A stretch of DNA of 64,000 nucleotides from Polyodon spathula (lineage: Eukaryota; Chordata; Actinopteri; Acipenseriformes; Polyodontidae), in assembly GCF_017654505.1 (NCBI RefSeq), contig NC_054553.1:4573474-4637473 (forward strand). Reading direction: 5' to 3'. The notes beneath the pieces were generated by a model that worked only from the letters and a program-made list of their open reading frames with translations, did no database searches and was not told the origin of the DNA. Below, piece by piece: positions 1 to 12,341 of the stretch (position 1 is the first letter of the stretch; each line of letters starts with the position of its first letter). The position numbers were made by a program, and so were the translations under genes.

Positions 1-452
1 GGGGGGGACTGTTAAAAACACATTTTGACCAACTTCATGGATTTTAAAATGTGTAATACTGTTAAAATATTACTATATCAAACTTTCTCTACAACTGTAA
101 GGGAACTCTATGACTTTTTCACGAGCAGGAATGCCTATCTGAAGGTCATCCCTTTGACGTAGATGAGTATGTACAGAGCGCACACTGAGTGCTACCTTAT
201 ATGGAGAGCAAATCCGCTTGGAGCCCGTTTAGCTGCTGCATTGGCTCACTCCAGCTTGGGTCAGCGGGAGCCTACCGTTTACACAAATGTAAATGCAGCG
301 CCACCTTGTGGGAAGAAGAAGAAATGAGGCTTGCGATCTAAAGCATTCTTCACCTGCAGAATGTGTCTGCTGATTTGAGGAACGATTGAGAGTAACTGTT
401 GGGTCATTCCAGCTCACTTGATAACCCACATGTGATTAGAACAGACTGCCAG

Positions 453-960
453 GGTAGTCGTGCACATGCAGAAGAAGAGCTGTGGCGCCCCTGTCTTGCA
501 CTGTGAGAATGTGCCTGTAGGTGGCACTGTCGCGCAATGTGAGAATGTGCCTGTAGGTGGCACTGTCGCGCATTGTGAGATTGTATCTGTAGGTGGCACT
601 GTCGCGCATTGTGAGATTGTATCTGTAGGTGGCACTGTCGCGCATTGTGAGAATGTGCCTGTAGGTGGCACTGTCGCGCATTGTGAGATTGTATCTGTAG
701 GTGGCACTGTCGCGCATTGTGAGAATGTGTCTGTAGGTGGCACTGTCGCGCATTGTGAGATTGTATCTGTAGGTGGCACTGTCGCCCATTGTAAGAATGT
801 ATCTGTAGGTGGCACTGTCGCGCATTGTAAGATCTGTAGGTGGCACTGTCGCGCATTGTGAGAATGTGTCTGTAGGTGGCACTGTCGCCCATTGTGAGAA
901 TGTATCTGTAGGTGGCACTGTCGCGCATTGTGAGAATGTGTCTGTAGGTGGTAGTCGTGT
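453..960. repeat. 36-bp minisatellite, about 12 units
   Basis: A tandem array of a 36-bp unit that begins GTAGGTGGCACTGTCGCGCA and ends in variants of GAGAATGTGCCT or GAGATTGTATCT. One unit near 834 is shortened by about 6 bp. Because 36 is divisible by three, several frames on both strands stay open (for example VGGTVAHCEIVS on the plus strand). These are not genes. The array lies upstream of the first visible nexin exon and is probably intronic. Confidence 0.95.
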
Positions 961-1080
961 GTCATGCTGTGCTCTGTAAGATCTGTGCATACTTCACTAA
1001 AATAATACAGCATAAAAACGGTGTTGACTTGCAGGTGTGGGAAGAAAATGAGGATTTGTCTTTCACCATTCACATTAAAG

Positions 1081-4000
1081 AGATGACCCTTTCCAGTGGA
1101 ATGTGAAACAGACCCTGACTGCATTTCAGCGGCTTCTGAGTTGTTTGGAAGAGGTGAATGCAGTGGTGATTTGATCAACCTAAACCCAGCTGCGATGAGC
1201 CACCCCTGGGTTTTATTAAAGCATTTTACAGAACTTACATTGAGATCTTGAGATAACCAGAGTGGTTGGCTCCCTAGTGCTGTAAAATTATCCTATTAAA
1301 TCCAGCTGTAGCTAACCCCAGCCATTTAGCCACATAAATAAGCAGTTAGTTTTGTGTTAAACACACAATGGGTCTAAATACAACCCTTCCATGTGTGTTT
1401 TCTTCCTTGTCCTTCTATTTTATGAAACACACTGGCAAGCTGTGTGCATGCATGCCTGACTGTTTGAATATGAGTTGAGGTTGACTGTGCGAAACACTAG
1501 CTAGTGCTGTGGTGTAACCAGAATATGAAACTGAGTCACACACACAGCTTTACACCCTCTCGCTGCAATTATAAATAAAGTTACATTTACATTCAGTGGA
1601 TTTCATTTATAATTGATCATACCACATCTTATATGTATAATTTTTAGGGTCCTGATTTATCATCCATTTCTGATATTGTGGAAAGCTGGCGGCAGCCTGC
1701 TGATGACGAGTTTCTAGAAAAAGCCAGACTGCAACGTGAAGATGTATTAAAGGTAAGTGTGATCCTTGGGAAGAGGTCAGTGTGATCACACATGATTTGG
1801 ATAATTGGCTTTTACCAGCCCACAGCACATCTTCTCTTCCTCAATGTCTCTCCTCAGGAGCTGGTATTGAATCACCCAGCTGGGCAGAGTAAGGAGCTCT
1901 TCAGTTTTCTACAGCCCCCAGAATCCCTGCTTGAAAGCAAAGAGCCTTTCATGGAAGTGTGGAGGCTTGTGAGCAATGTAGTTTCCTTCTTCGCCCCTGG
2001 CGAGAGGGAGGAAGAGGTGAGGATGTATAATTCTTTTAAAGATGCAGTTTAAAAGGTTGATCTATTTCTTTGCACACAGGAGCTAGTGCAGAGCTTGATG
2101 ATGTGTTTTACAGTATAACCTTCACCTGCTGCAAGTAGATGGGGTAACTGACAGAGGGGGTGCTGGCTCAACCGGAGACGAGGTCTGCAGGGAGGACGGC
2201 GCCCATTCGGGAGACAAACCAAATCCGGATCAGTCCAACATAGCGTATAGAGCCCTCCTGATTGGATCAGCTGACAGTGAGTGTAATCTATCTGACTCTG
2301 AAGACTCCGAGATGGAATGCTGTATTAAGGATTCCGGTTCTAAGGCATCCCTTCCAAATGGAATCCCCCCTTGGAATTCAGCTGATGTGGTCAACTGTAA
2401 AAGGTTAAGAGTCAAGACTGAAAAAGGACAGGCTAAACTCAACACCAGGCAAGAGACAAAGACAGAGAAACCTGAGAAGGAAGCGACCAGAGTAATTTTT
2501 GAGCTTTTAAAAGAAATAACTAGTAAGTTCAGCATGATACCTTGAAACGGTCACAGGGTTACCTTGTAAGAAGGCCACAGAGAACAGTTTTATTTAACCT
2601 GTATCCTGATCTTCTGTTTCAGATAATTCATTGCTTGTACATTGTTTTAAATTGATTCCATCTTCCTATCTGGCACTGTAAGTTGAACCAGGTTTTGTTT
2701 TTATATTGATTTGGTTATTAAATGCAAGGTGGCACACAACAAAGTATTTTTTCCAAGTCTGGCAGAACGAGGACCATCAATTCCTGTTCTCTTTTCTTGA
2801 ATGGGAATGATTGTATAGTGAAGGTAACAATGCTGTGCTAACCCTTGAAATGTAGGAATAACTGATTCACTGAGTCAAGTGCGCTGGGCTTAAAGGTGGT
2901 GGATTTGATGTATATTCGTGCTGATTTCTAAAATTATTACTGCCCCAGGGATGGAAATAAAACTAGAACTCGATTAGCCCCAGTATATAGGGAACAAGCT
3001 CAGGTGTGTCTTATAAACTCATAGTACAATCTAGCAAACTGCTTTGCAATGGGAGTCTTAGTTGCATCACTGCTTATCTTATGCTCAAATGACTGCAGAG
3101 TTTGTGACTGACTTTCCATTCTGGAATACATTACAAGTTAATAAGTATAATTCAATGAAGTGCTTGAGGTCAGGGTTTTAATTGGTCCAATTTATGAATT
3201 GAGTACACGATTGGAGCCAATGAAACAGTGGGCTTCTTTGAAACTCATTCGGTCCTCTGATCCCAGGAAGGTGTTTTCGAAGCTTCACTTGGACGAGAAG
3301 CAGGTGACAGCCCACGTTGAGAACCTCTGTGAGAAGCTGTGGCCCAACGGAATACCTGCTGAGCCTAGCCCGGAGAGAACTAACACAGAGAAAACCCAGA
3401 CCAAAGAGAGGGTAGAAGAACTGCTGCTGAAAATCCTGTCTCCATGTGAGCAATCCTTTGAGACTAGCCTAGTAGTATTTTTTTTACCTGCACATTCTTT
3501 TGCAAAGAGCCAGTGCATTGAAATGCTGGGTGTGTATATTTTTTAAAAACATATTTGATGCATTGCCAAATGTTAAACTACTGTATGTTCCTGGAAGAGT
3601 GCAGGACTTATAAACAATATGATTAAGAAACGCCCCATACAGCAAATGTGGTATTTCCACTAGTGGCAGGTTAGTGGTGCAGGCCAGATATTAATTTAAG
3701 AGGTATATTGAGGCAACATGGGAGTTTTAAAAAGGTTAGCGGGATGTGATGACTGAGGTTAGTTGATATTTCACAATCAAACCAAGTTACTCCTTATCTA
3801 GTGAAACAGATAAGATCTTTAAGTCGAACTTGGTGCTGATTAACTCTGATCGGTGTTCATTTTACAGATGGCTTAGTCATAAAAGCCAAGCATGTGAAGA
3901 GCGTGTTCACCACCTTTCAGGATCTGGAGGCCAACAAAATGCTGCTTTATGTGTGTGTGTTTCCTGAGAAATACAGAACAAAAGGAGGCTCAGGATTTCA

Positions 4001-4412
4001 TTCAAGTGTGCAAGCTTCTTTATTGTTGAGGCTGTTGCCGTCCTCTCTGAAATGTTTATTCTCCCTTATATTATAAAATACCAAGAATAATCTACATGCC
4101 CATTGTGATGCTTCAGTGTTTGCACACCATGGTGCAAACCTTTAAACCGTGGTTTAGAATACACTGAAGCTTGCTTTCCAGACATCATGCTACAGCAGTG
4201 AACAGAAACAGCTGGCTAGCTGAGCAGACTCTGCATCTTGGCAGCCCTGAGAAATAGGATGTGTTTGACTCTGTACAGTGTATGTGCAAGACATTTTCTG
4301 CTTTGCTTTCTTCTCTTTTTAGATGCTGTTTTTGTTTCTGTGTAAGGTGCTTGTGCCTGGAGACGCATCCTTGACTACACAGACAATTCCCTGGCGGAAG
4401 AGACCCCTTTAG
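1081..4412 (+). CDS. Sorting nexin with PX and nexin-C domains (SNX13/19/25 class), 3' exons only
   Basis: Coding exons read from splice sites and phase: 1081 (or 1083)-1153, 1648-1752, 1858-2016, 2114-2522, 2623-2677, 3174-3445, 3868-3950, 4323-4412 (TAG). Every junction keeps one open frame, giving about 414 visible residues. The first two exons carry the middle of a PX domain (NVKQTLTAFQRLLSCLEE, then FLEKARLQ) and the third its last helices (HPAGQSKELFSFL). Exon 2114-2522 is a Ser/Asp/Glu-rich linker (LSDSEDSEMECC). Exons 3174-3950 look like a nexin C-terminal domain (LIGPIYEL, CEKLWPNGIPAEP, then NKMLLY). Family members are endosomal or ER-contact phosphoinositide-binding proteins. The order PX, acidic linker, nexin-C resembles SNX25 most, but the sequence is divergent and the C-terminus is short, so I assign only the class. 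The 5' exons (transmembrane, PXA and RGS parts if present) lie outside the window. The first visible exon's acceptor is the least certain junction. Confidence 0.72.
2947..3060. mobile_element. Short palindromic DNA element (MITE-like), internally deleted copy
   Basis: Starts AGGGATGGAAATAAAACT and ends with a version of CTGCTTTGCAATGGGAGTCTTA, the two ends of the element seen complete at 16025-16196. The middle is shortened. It lies in the nexin intron between exons 2623-2677 and 3174-3445. Confidence 0.7.
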
Positions 4413-6348
4413 CTAAACCCATGCACAGGGATGACAAAAATTCTACTTACAGAAGACAGGGTCTACTCTAATGATATAAAGGGTGGCAGGTCTAAATACT
4501 GCCACCTTTTAACTCTATTACCAGCTGGACTTTGCTTATGAGAGTAAACACTTTTGTATTCCCTAAGGCAAAAGTCATGATACTTTTATACGGTTTTCAA
4601 AACAAGTTTTATATTTTGTTAATGGATTATATTTGTCAAAACTGTGTGTTAAGTCACTTACAAAATGTACTGTGCATTTCTTAAGAGAGTTTGAGCAATG
4701 GTTAAGATTACAAGTCAATGCTGCTTTGTAATTCAGCCCGTACGTGGCTAGTTTCACAGACCCTGATTAGGGTTAATCTTGGGCTAGTTTACCAAATGTA
4801 AACATGAGGCAGTCCAAGGTTAGTAACAGCTTGGTGTCTGAAACCAGCTGTATATAACTGAGAATGCAGTCTTACCCACAGACACAAAGTTCCATTCCTT
4901 TTTAATATTAGATTACTTTTGTACTTTTATGTATCAAAATGTGTTGTCCTGAATTTATTATTAAGATGTGTGGAAATCCTAAACTGTAAAATAAGAGATT
5001 TGCATTTGTATTAATTTTTTTTTTTTTTTTATTAAAGCTGGGTTTATTTTCCTATAGTTACACATGGAATGCAGAGGTTCTTTTATTGAAACTGCATAGC
5101 AAGAAAATGTTTTGAAAGGACTTAATTGCTTAAAATAGAAGACAAAACTACTAATAGCTGCAGAATTATTGCCTTTACATTTAAGCTAATATATATTTCA
5201 AAGATATACTGTAATTGACATGCAATTCAAATATACACATGTGTATTGCATGAATGTAAAAGCACATAATTGTCCCTCTGACTGCTGCATATGTGGACTG
5301 CACAGAAGTGCAAACACATTGACACATGTTATCTGCTCCAGATAATTGAGGATTATACTGATTAGCTGCGTAACTCTTAGGCAAACGGACTGTGCAATTA
5401 ACAGGAATACACTACCTCCAGCAAGATGAGCCTTCCTGTTGAACAGCAACTAATACTGGCAATATTCTAAAACTTATCTGTAAAATTCTGAAAGTAAAGT
5501 AGTGCAGCAATTGAAAAGAAAGTCATATAACTGGTATATATAACGTCCGCCCTGGGTTTTTATACACTGTTACAAAATATCATTTGAATGTGGCTGTTCT
5601 CTATTACAATGCAAACAATTGAGCGTTACACAAATATAGATACATTGTTGTATTCTGTAATCATGCCAAGTTATTATTATATTATCATATTTTGCAAATA
5701 CTGAAAATACAGTATGTGATAAGGTGAGCCAAATTAGTACCATCATAGTGGCGGCCAAAAATATAACCCGCACAGATGCAAAACAATTTGAGAACATGCA
5801 GCTCCAGAGAACTGTGGAACCTCTACATAATTGCACCTGACCCTCTGCACGTTTACACACAAGTTTCTCAGACCAGGTGAACATCTGAACCAGAGTTCGG
5901 AAAGGACACGTCATTGGCTCGGTTCGGTTTGTTCATTAGTCGATCCAGTTGTTTTAATTGCCCAGCAGAGGCGTGTAACAATAAAGTATCGCAATAATAA
6001 TAATAATAATAATAAATTGTACTAAATATCAACAGACAAAATAACCGACCTCTTTGGAAGAGACACGTCGCTGTGTACGTTTTACTTTTCATATTGTAAG
6101 GTTTATTGTTTAAAATGAATGAAGTTGGACTGATTCAAAGCCACCCCTCTGTTGAGTGGAGTGGTACGGTCTGTCGCTATCCTGACTCGGGGAATTGAAC
6201 GCCGGGTGACGATTGCGCGTGTGGGTTCAGGGCTTTCACGATCATTCACTCATAAACAGCGCTGCTGCTTTTTTCTTTTTCTTTTTTTTTTTTTTTTTTT
6301 TTAAAACCCCCAAAATAGTTTATGTTTCATTTTTAATTTTTCTTCAAG
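4413..6348. other. Nexin 3' UTR and intergenic DNA before UBE2A
   Basis: AT-rich sequence with no supported exon. A T-rich tract followed by ATTAAA at about 5030 is a possible polyadenylation region for the nexin. An (AAT)n microsatellite sits at about 5993-6016. The last 250 bases become more CpG-rich and are treated as the UBE2A promoter. Confidence 0.6.
6060..6348 (+). promoter_or_regulatory. Probable UBE2A promoter and 5' UTR
   Basis: Sequence directly upstream of the UBE2A start codon has a local rise in CpG (near GAACGCCGGGTGACGATTGC at about 6197-6216) compared with its AT-rich surroundings, followed by a T tract. No transcription start site can be fixed from sequence alone. Confidence 0.4.
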
Positions 6349-6731
6349 ATGTCGACCCCAGCTAGACGGCGTTTAATGAGAGACTTTAAACGGTAAGAAC
6401 AACAGAAAAAAAAAACCGAGGGATATCGGGCGTTTTGTAGAGACCTAACATGGCGACTTTTTCTTAAACTGTGTAAATACAGTATCCGAGGACTACGCAA
6501 ATTCCGCAGCGCCCGTCACCGCGGAGTCTGTGGAAGTTGCCTGCGTTTTTAGCGTATCTTCGATTGCGGGATAGGGAAGAGAGTGTTTTTTTACACTAGT
6601 CACACAATGTAAAAAAAAATGTGTATATATATTTGTGTTTTAATTATTAGATTGCAAGAGGATCCCCCCGCCGGAGTGAGCGGCGCCCCTTCGGAAAATA
6701 ACATCATGGTCTGGAATGCAGTTATATTCGG
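6349..6731 (+). CDS. ube2a: Ubiquitin-conjugating enzyme E2 A (RAD6 homologue), exons 1-2 only
   Basis: Exon 1 is 6349-6392 and exon 2 is 6651-6731. They encode [20 protein letters not shown] followed by [22 protein letters not shown], matching the N-terminus of UBE2A. Ala after PP and Val after NNIM favour UBE2A over UBE2B. Donors are GTAAGA and GTCAGT; exon lengths of 44 and 81 nt leave phase 2. RAD6-type E2 enzymes work with RAD18 on PCNA and with RNF20/40 on histone H2B. The active-site Cys and the rest of the E2 fold are encoded by exons 3 onward, none of which I find between 6732 and 7527. They must lie in the N gap at 7528-8027 or have been lost at this assembly join. The N-terminal helix is intact, so this looks like a gap rather than a pseudogene. 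Confidence 0.93.
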
Positions 6732-7527
6732 GTCAGTTTCTTTTTTTTTAATTATTTTTAATATTATTTTATTCAATGCCCTTTTATTTTCCAGGCTTAT
6801 TTTTTAAGTAAATTTTAGCCAAGTTGTCCCGGTAGAAAACGTCATTATATTTTTTGATAATGAAAAAAAAAAATAAAAATGACACGTCAGCTGTCCGAGA
6901 ACAAAACGCAAAGAAAAGTCGGGACTTTATATTTGGTTTAACGATCGCGAACAACACCGACAGCGACATCGCCCTTGCACCATCTGCTTCTGTGGGTGAT
7001 ACTGTAAGACAAGCAAACAGCGTTATGTTTGTGGCTACCTGTACATATTAAAATGCGTACCGTATTCATACCCAGTCTCATCTTACCAGAGTAGCACTAC
7101 TCACAACTGTTTACGAGATGCCTCGGCCTTAAGAAAATAAATATATACATTATGTAGGCTTGTCAGAACAAATGCTCGCTGCTGGACTAATGCGATCTTT
7201 TTCATAGTAATCTCCCGAGGTCATTTAATCCGTGTAGTTCAGTAGGTCTTCTATATAGTAAAGTTAACCTAGTATGCATACCACACCCATGTGCACTACA
7301 GCAATTACGTGGGGGAAAAAAAAGATTCACCCACACCGCATTTTAATTCTAATACTATTTGCATTGTAGATACTAGATGGTAGATATTCACCCCGTTCCA
7401 GTAATGAACCTATGCAAGTTTAGCTGGTAGCTGACCCAATTGCCCATGTGAACCCAATGCAGTTGATCTTATGCGATAGCTGTGTTTTCGTTGAGCGATA
7501 GAGCGCTGGTTTTAGCTGCAGATGAAA

Positions 7528-8027
7528 NNNNNNNNNNNNNNNNNNNNNNNNNNNNNNNNNNNNNNNNNNNNNNNNNNNNNNNNNNNNNNNNNNNNNNNNN
7601 NNNNNNNNNNNNNNNNNNNNNNNNNNNNNNNNNNNNNNNNNNNNNNNNNNNNNNNNNNNNNNNNNNNNNNNNNNNNNNNNNNNNNNNNNNNNNNNNNNNN
7701 NNNNNNNNNNNNNNNNNNNNNNNNNNNNNNNNNNNNNNNNNNNNNNNNNNNNNNNNNNNNNNNNNNNNNNNNNNNNNNNNNNNNNNNNNNNNNNNNNNNN
7801 NNNNNNNNNNNNNNNNNNNNNNNNNNNNNNNNNNNNNNNNNNNNNNNNNNNNNNNNNNNNNNNNNNNNNNNNNNNNNNNNNNNNNNNNNNNNNNNNNNNN
7901 NNNNNNNNNNNNNNNNNNNNNNNNNNNNNNNNNNNNNNNNNNNNNNNNNNNNNNNNNNNNNNNNNNNNNNNNNNNNNNNNNNNNNNNNNNNNNNNNNNNN
8001 NNNNNNNNNNNNNNNNNNNNNNNNNNN
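7528..8027. other. Assembly gap of exactly 500 N
   Basis: A run of 500 undetermined bases, a conventional placeholder for a join of unknown size. UBE2A (plus strand) enters it from the left without its later exons, and TMEM255A (minus strand) exits into it from the right without its last exons. Confidence 0.98.
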
Positions 8028-8554
8028 GAAGGCGTTTATGATTTGTACCAATGATGGCTTTAGAGTTGAGATGGGCTTGAAACTAGGAAAGCGCTGTATG
8101 AATAGAAGTGACAGGGATTGAAATGTGGGGAAAGCACCGGACAAAAAGCTTCAGTCCCTGCAATAAAACTGGCACAGTATCAATAATAGTTTAGCACCTA
8201 TTAAAAGCATCACACCTAATGCCATGTGTAAAGCTGAGCTCTGAATAAAACAGAAAATAATCTACATGGATTCATCAGGGGAGAGGTCTGCTTTACTGTG
8301 TTGCACCTTAGAAAAATGCTTCAACTGTTGCTGTGTTCAGCTGTACAATGATAGGAGAAGCAATGGAAAGGGGTATTAAAGCTAACAGGGAGAGCAGTGT
8401 ATGTCAAACTGTAAAAGGAGAGGAATGCCTTTTAGAGCAGGTTTAAATCAATATGGGAAGGGACACGCTACAGTTCTGTAACGGCGTGATACAAGATGAA
8501 AGGAGCTGTCCTTTTCCCCAGACCGAGGCACTGCCTATCACAGGCGGAACGTAC

Positions 8555-11500
8555 TTGCCACAGATGTAGAGGTCACAGCAGTAGCACGTGTTGGATTTGA
8601 CTTTGAGGCTGCAGGACACTCGTGACGACGTTTGACAAGGCACCTAAAGAGGGAAGAGAGCAGGACAACAACGCATGTGTGAAGTCTTCTTTACTGCTTA
8701 AAATATCTACTTCAAAAGACTCAAAGCACAGTCACTGACACTGCTGGTCATTTAACAACACACCAAGATCAAGCAACTATTGGATTCTCTTCTTTTATGT
8801 GCCCCGCTACACCACTTCCCCTCCATGCCCACTGCGTACTAATGAAACCGTTCTCCGAATCACTGCAGAAACATCAGACGTTGGAAACTTACGTCTTTTT
8901 CTTCAACAGAGGAGTAGTAATGGCATCGTCCTGCATACAGAGGTCTTAGATCCTGGAGGTTAAAAATTAAACAGACGAAATGTACGCATATTTATATTTT
9001 AGAGGTACTGTAGGCTTTGTGCATTAGTCTTCAGGAATGCTTGATAAACCCAAATCATTCAAACAAGCTTGCTTTCTTCACGCTCCAGAGAGGCCAGCCC
9101 ATTTACTAGCTGCCACACAAAGCCCTGGCAGCATTACAGGATCTCCATTCCATTTGTAAATACTTACAATGTGCCTTGCGGCAAACACTCCATCTACAAT
9201 TGCACAGCAGAAGGAGGCCACCACCCCAAAGCTGATGAACACGATGGAGGCTACCAGCTGTAGGGACAAGCACACAAACAGGCCACATCATTCACAGGTA
9301 AAGGTCTGGCTTTGTAAATAGCAAGCTAGCTAAACACATGTTTAAATCTGTTGATTTGAAAGGCAATGTACAATGCAGATGGTGCTCAGGGATGGAAAGA
9401 AGACTCCCATTACATAGCAGTTCATCCATTCCTGGTTTTGCACTGAGTTTAATAAGACACATCTGAGCTTGTTAACTATAAACTATGGGCTAATCAAGCT
9501 CGTAGTAAAACCTAAAATGGGTGAAGCTGCTATGCAATAGGAGTCTTGTTTCCATAGTCAACACAGTGCATTACATACGTCTACCACTAGATGTCACACC
9601 TGCTATGACAGTGAAGCATGAGCTCTGCTTTGCCCCTTGATGCTTCAGTTTCACTCCATTCCCAGTTAGCCTCAGCTGGAAGGAGACAAGGAGAACAACC
9701 CAGAGCCTCGTTCTGAACCGGGCTGAGAAACACAGCAGTGTGCGGTTCACAAAGTTCAAATCCATTTATAACATTAACACACTCAGAAGACATTCAGCAG
9801 TACGAAAAACAAGACAAGCATAAGCAGGTCAATGTGTGCTGTTTCTAATGATACATGCAGTCTAGAGGATCACACGTCACATGCCCTTACAGATTTACTT
9901 ACATTCCACACCAGGAAATGGTCTCATATCACTCACGTTCTGTACTGTCCCTTAGAAAAATTTCCCATAGCAAAGTGTAATCAAGCACAGTGAAAGCATG
10001 GTACAGCATAGGTCAGCATTGCAAAGCTCAGAGAGGCACAGTAAAGCATGTTGCGAAACATGGATAACAATTTTAAACTTGGGGAAAAGCATGGGAAAAA
10101 ATACTATGCAAATGTACCAGGAGATGGTATTATGAGTAACAGTCCGTACATTGAAATCCATGAGAAATGGATCGGTACAGATAATCCTTTATTAGTAATA
10201 AATAAATCCTTGCAGACTGGCTGCCCATCTCTTAGGCTTCTTGAATCATGTTAGCTCACACTACAGCAAAACAGATGTCAGCATTTCACAGTGTATCATT
10301 CTTCTGTCCTAGGAGGATTGCAGTAAAGTGCAGGATTTGCCTCTTTCTATTTGCAGGCTAACATACCCCAGTATTAATAATGCTTGTTTGCTCAAACCTA
10401 ATTTCTGTTGACATCTTAACCACACCTTGTGGCTTTTACTCAAATTTACTGTTTTGTCAACTTGTAGAGTGAGCCCTCGTCAATTAGATTACAACATCTC
10501 TTTTTATTTAAAAAAGCTTGGCCACTTGCCAAAGTAATATATTAGTCTCTCGCTTTGGCTGTTTGTAAAACCTTGGTTGCTGCCGCTTGCTTTTACCATC
10601 CAGTAAAACCTGTTTAAATGAACTAAGTGGGGAACGCTCTTGCAAGAACAGGTTTATTCCGCCCAATAACTCAGCAGCTAACCATGTTAGTTCAGGTTTA
10701 CATAGAGACAGAAAAATCCTGAGTGGTCTGGGGATTGGCTGTCACTCGGACACGCTGGTTCCCTTCCAGAGCGATCTGTACCTTTCATTAAATACATGCA
10801 GGGAGCATTCCATTGCACCGCACCCACCCTCTGCAGCAAACCTGCAGCCAGCAGAGCGGCAAGCCTGCACGTCTCACTGAAAACAATACCCTGCCAGGGA
10901 GCCGGGAGGAACAATCAATCACGTTCTAGCAATCAGCCTTGGGGAGTCTTTTCAGAAGCATGGAATAGTTATTAAAGCCTGGAAAATAACCATGCAAGCA
11001 AAACAACGGAGATTCGTACAGGCACACACGTAACTGGATAACCTGCAGGTAAGAAACTAAACCCTTAACATCTGACATATATGAAATTACGTTTAAGAAC
11101 GTGCGCTAATTTTTTTGTCTCTTCTATCAAAATATGACTCCTGATTAGACCTATGAAATGCACGTATAGGCTCATATACTCCCTACCCCCCCCCCCCCCC
11201 CTCCCCCTCCCCCTCCCCCATATACAGTCAAGCAATGAAAAAATAGATTTATTGTGTCCATATGTTCTTTTTTTCAGATATTTTCAATATTTCACAAATA
11301 AAAGGATTAACACACATATAACACAGATCTGATTGAATGCCTCAGTATTGCTGGATCGAGCTCCTGCTCTTTGTGTTTACTGCTGTCCCATTCATTCCAG
11401 ACTCTGTCCTCACATTCCCAGCAGCCACATCATCCTCCTCCAGTTTCACCTTTCTATTTCGGGTGCGTCTTGCAGCACAACTGAACGTTTCAAACATAAA

Positions 11501-12268
11501 CCGTGAACTACAGTTAACTCCATCCTTCTTGAAGCACCAGCAATCATTCCCTGCCGCTCAGCATTTACCACAAAGAATCATGCAGCACTGTAGGGCCCTG
11601 TTCACAAAACATCAAGCAATGCTTTTTGAGTACTGGTTACTGAGCGTTTTCACATCCCTCCAAAAGCAGTGGCAAACCGGTCTGCAAAGTTTTCAGAACA
11701 GGGACCAGAGTTATATAGTTATAGATGATTAGAGGTCTCTGTCAATGTGCTTTGTGCAATGAAACATAATGAAAGACAATGCCGAAGACTGTTTGCCGTT
11801 AGCCCCATCAGTTCAGTTGCGAATACCTGCACCTGTACACGTCTTTGTAACGAAGGGTGTAGTTTTCAGCAATCTGACTGAAGTGCATGAAGGTAATATC
11901 ATTGCTGGATGTAAAACCCTGAAGCAATCTAGAGAGCAGCAGAAGGGATCTGTAAAGAGCAAAACCAGGCAGGACATACCATCTGCCTTTTGTTTTCTAT
12001 CAAGTGGGATCCGATTATTCCAATAACGGATCCGAAGCCAAGCTGCAAGAAAACAAGAAACAACAACAAGCATTTAAAGGGTACTTGCAGGCAGTGTCCT
12101 GTACGCACACTGTACGACAGCAGTATTACTTGCCATGTAAATATAGGAGCAAGAATATTACTGAAAGGAAAGGTCACAGGTGACAATGCTGTCGGGTCGA
12201 ATTACATGTTATGAAAGATCAAAATTTTAAGTTCCTTTGTCCTTATTTGTCGATATGTTTTCATGGTA

Positions 12269-12341
<73 letters not shown>

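Larger units (their letters stand above)
9258..11979. other. TMEM255A intron 3
   Basis: Noncoding. Besides the MITE-like element at 9388-9556 it holds a degenerate purine-rich patch at about 9965-10060 with repeated CACAGTRAAGCATG-like words, and a C-rich tract at about 11186-11219 (C runs separated by single T). No exon is supported. Confidence 0.6.

Noticed and set aside
404..1178. Long open frames on both strands across the 36-bp minisatellite
   Set aside because: The unit length is a multiple of three, so frames stay open by repetition. There are no domains and no splice or start context.
7482..8144. Frames made of unknown residues across the N run
   Set aside because: Artefact of the assembly gap.
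11337..11732. A 131-codon plus-strand frame
   Set aside because: It lies within a TMEM255A intron, has no recognisable domain and no splice context; length is compatible with chance.
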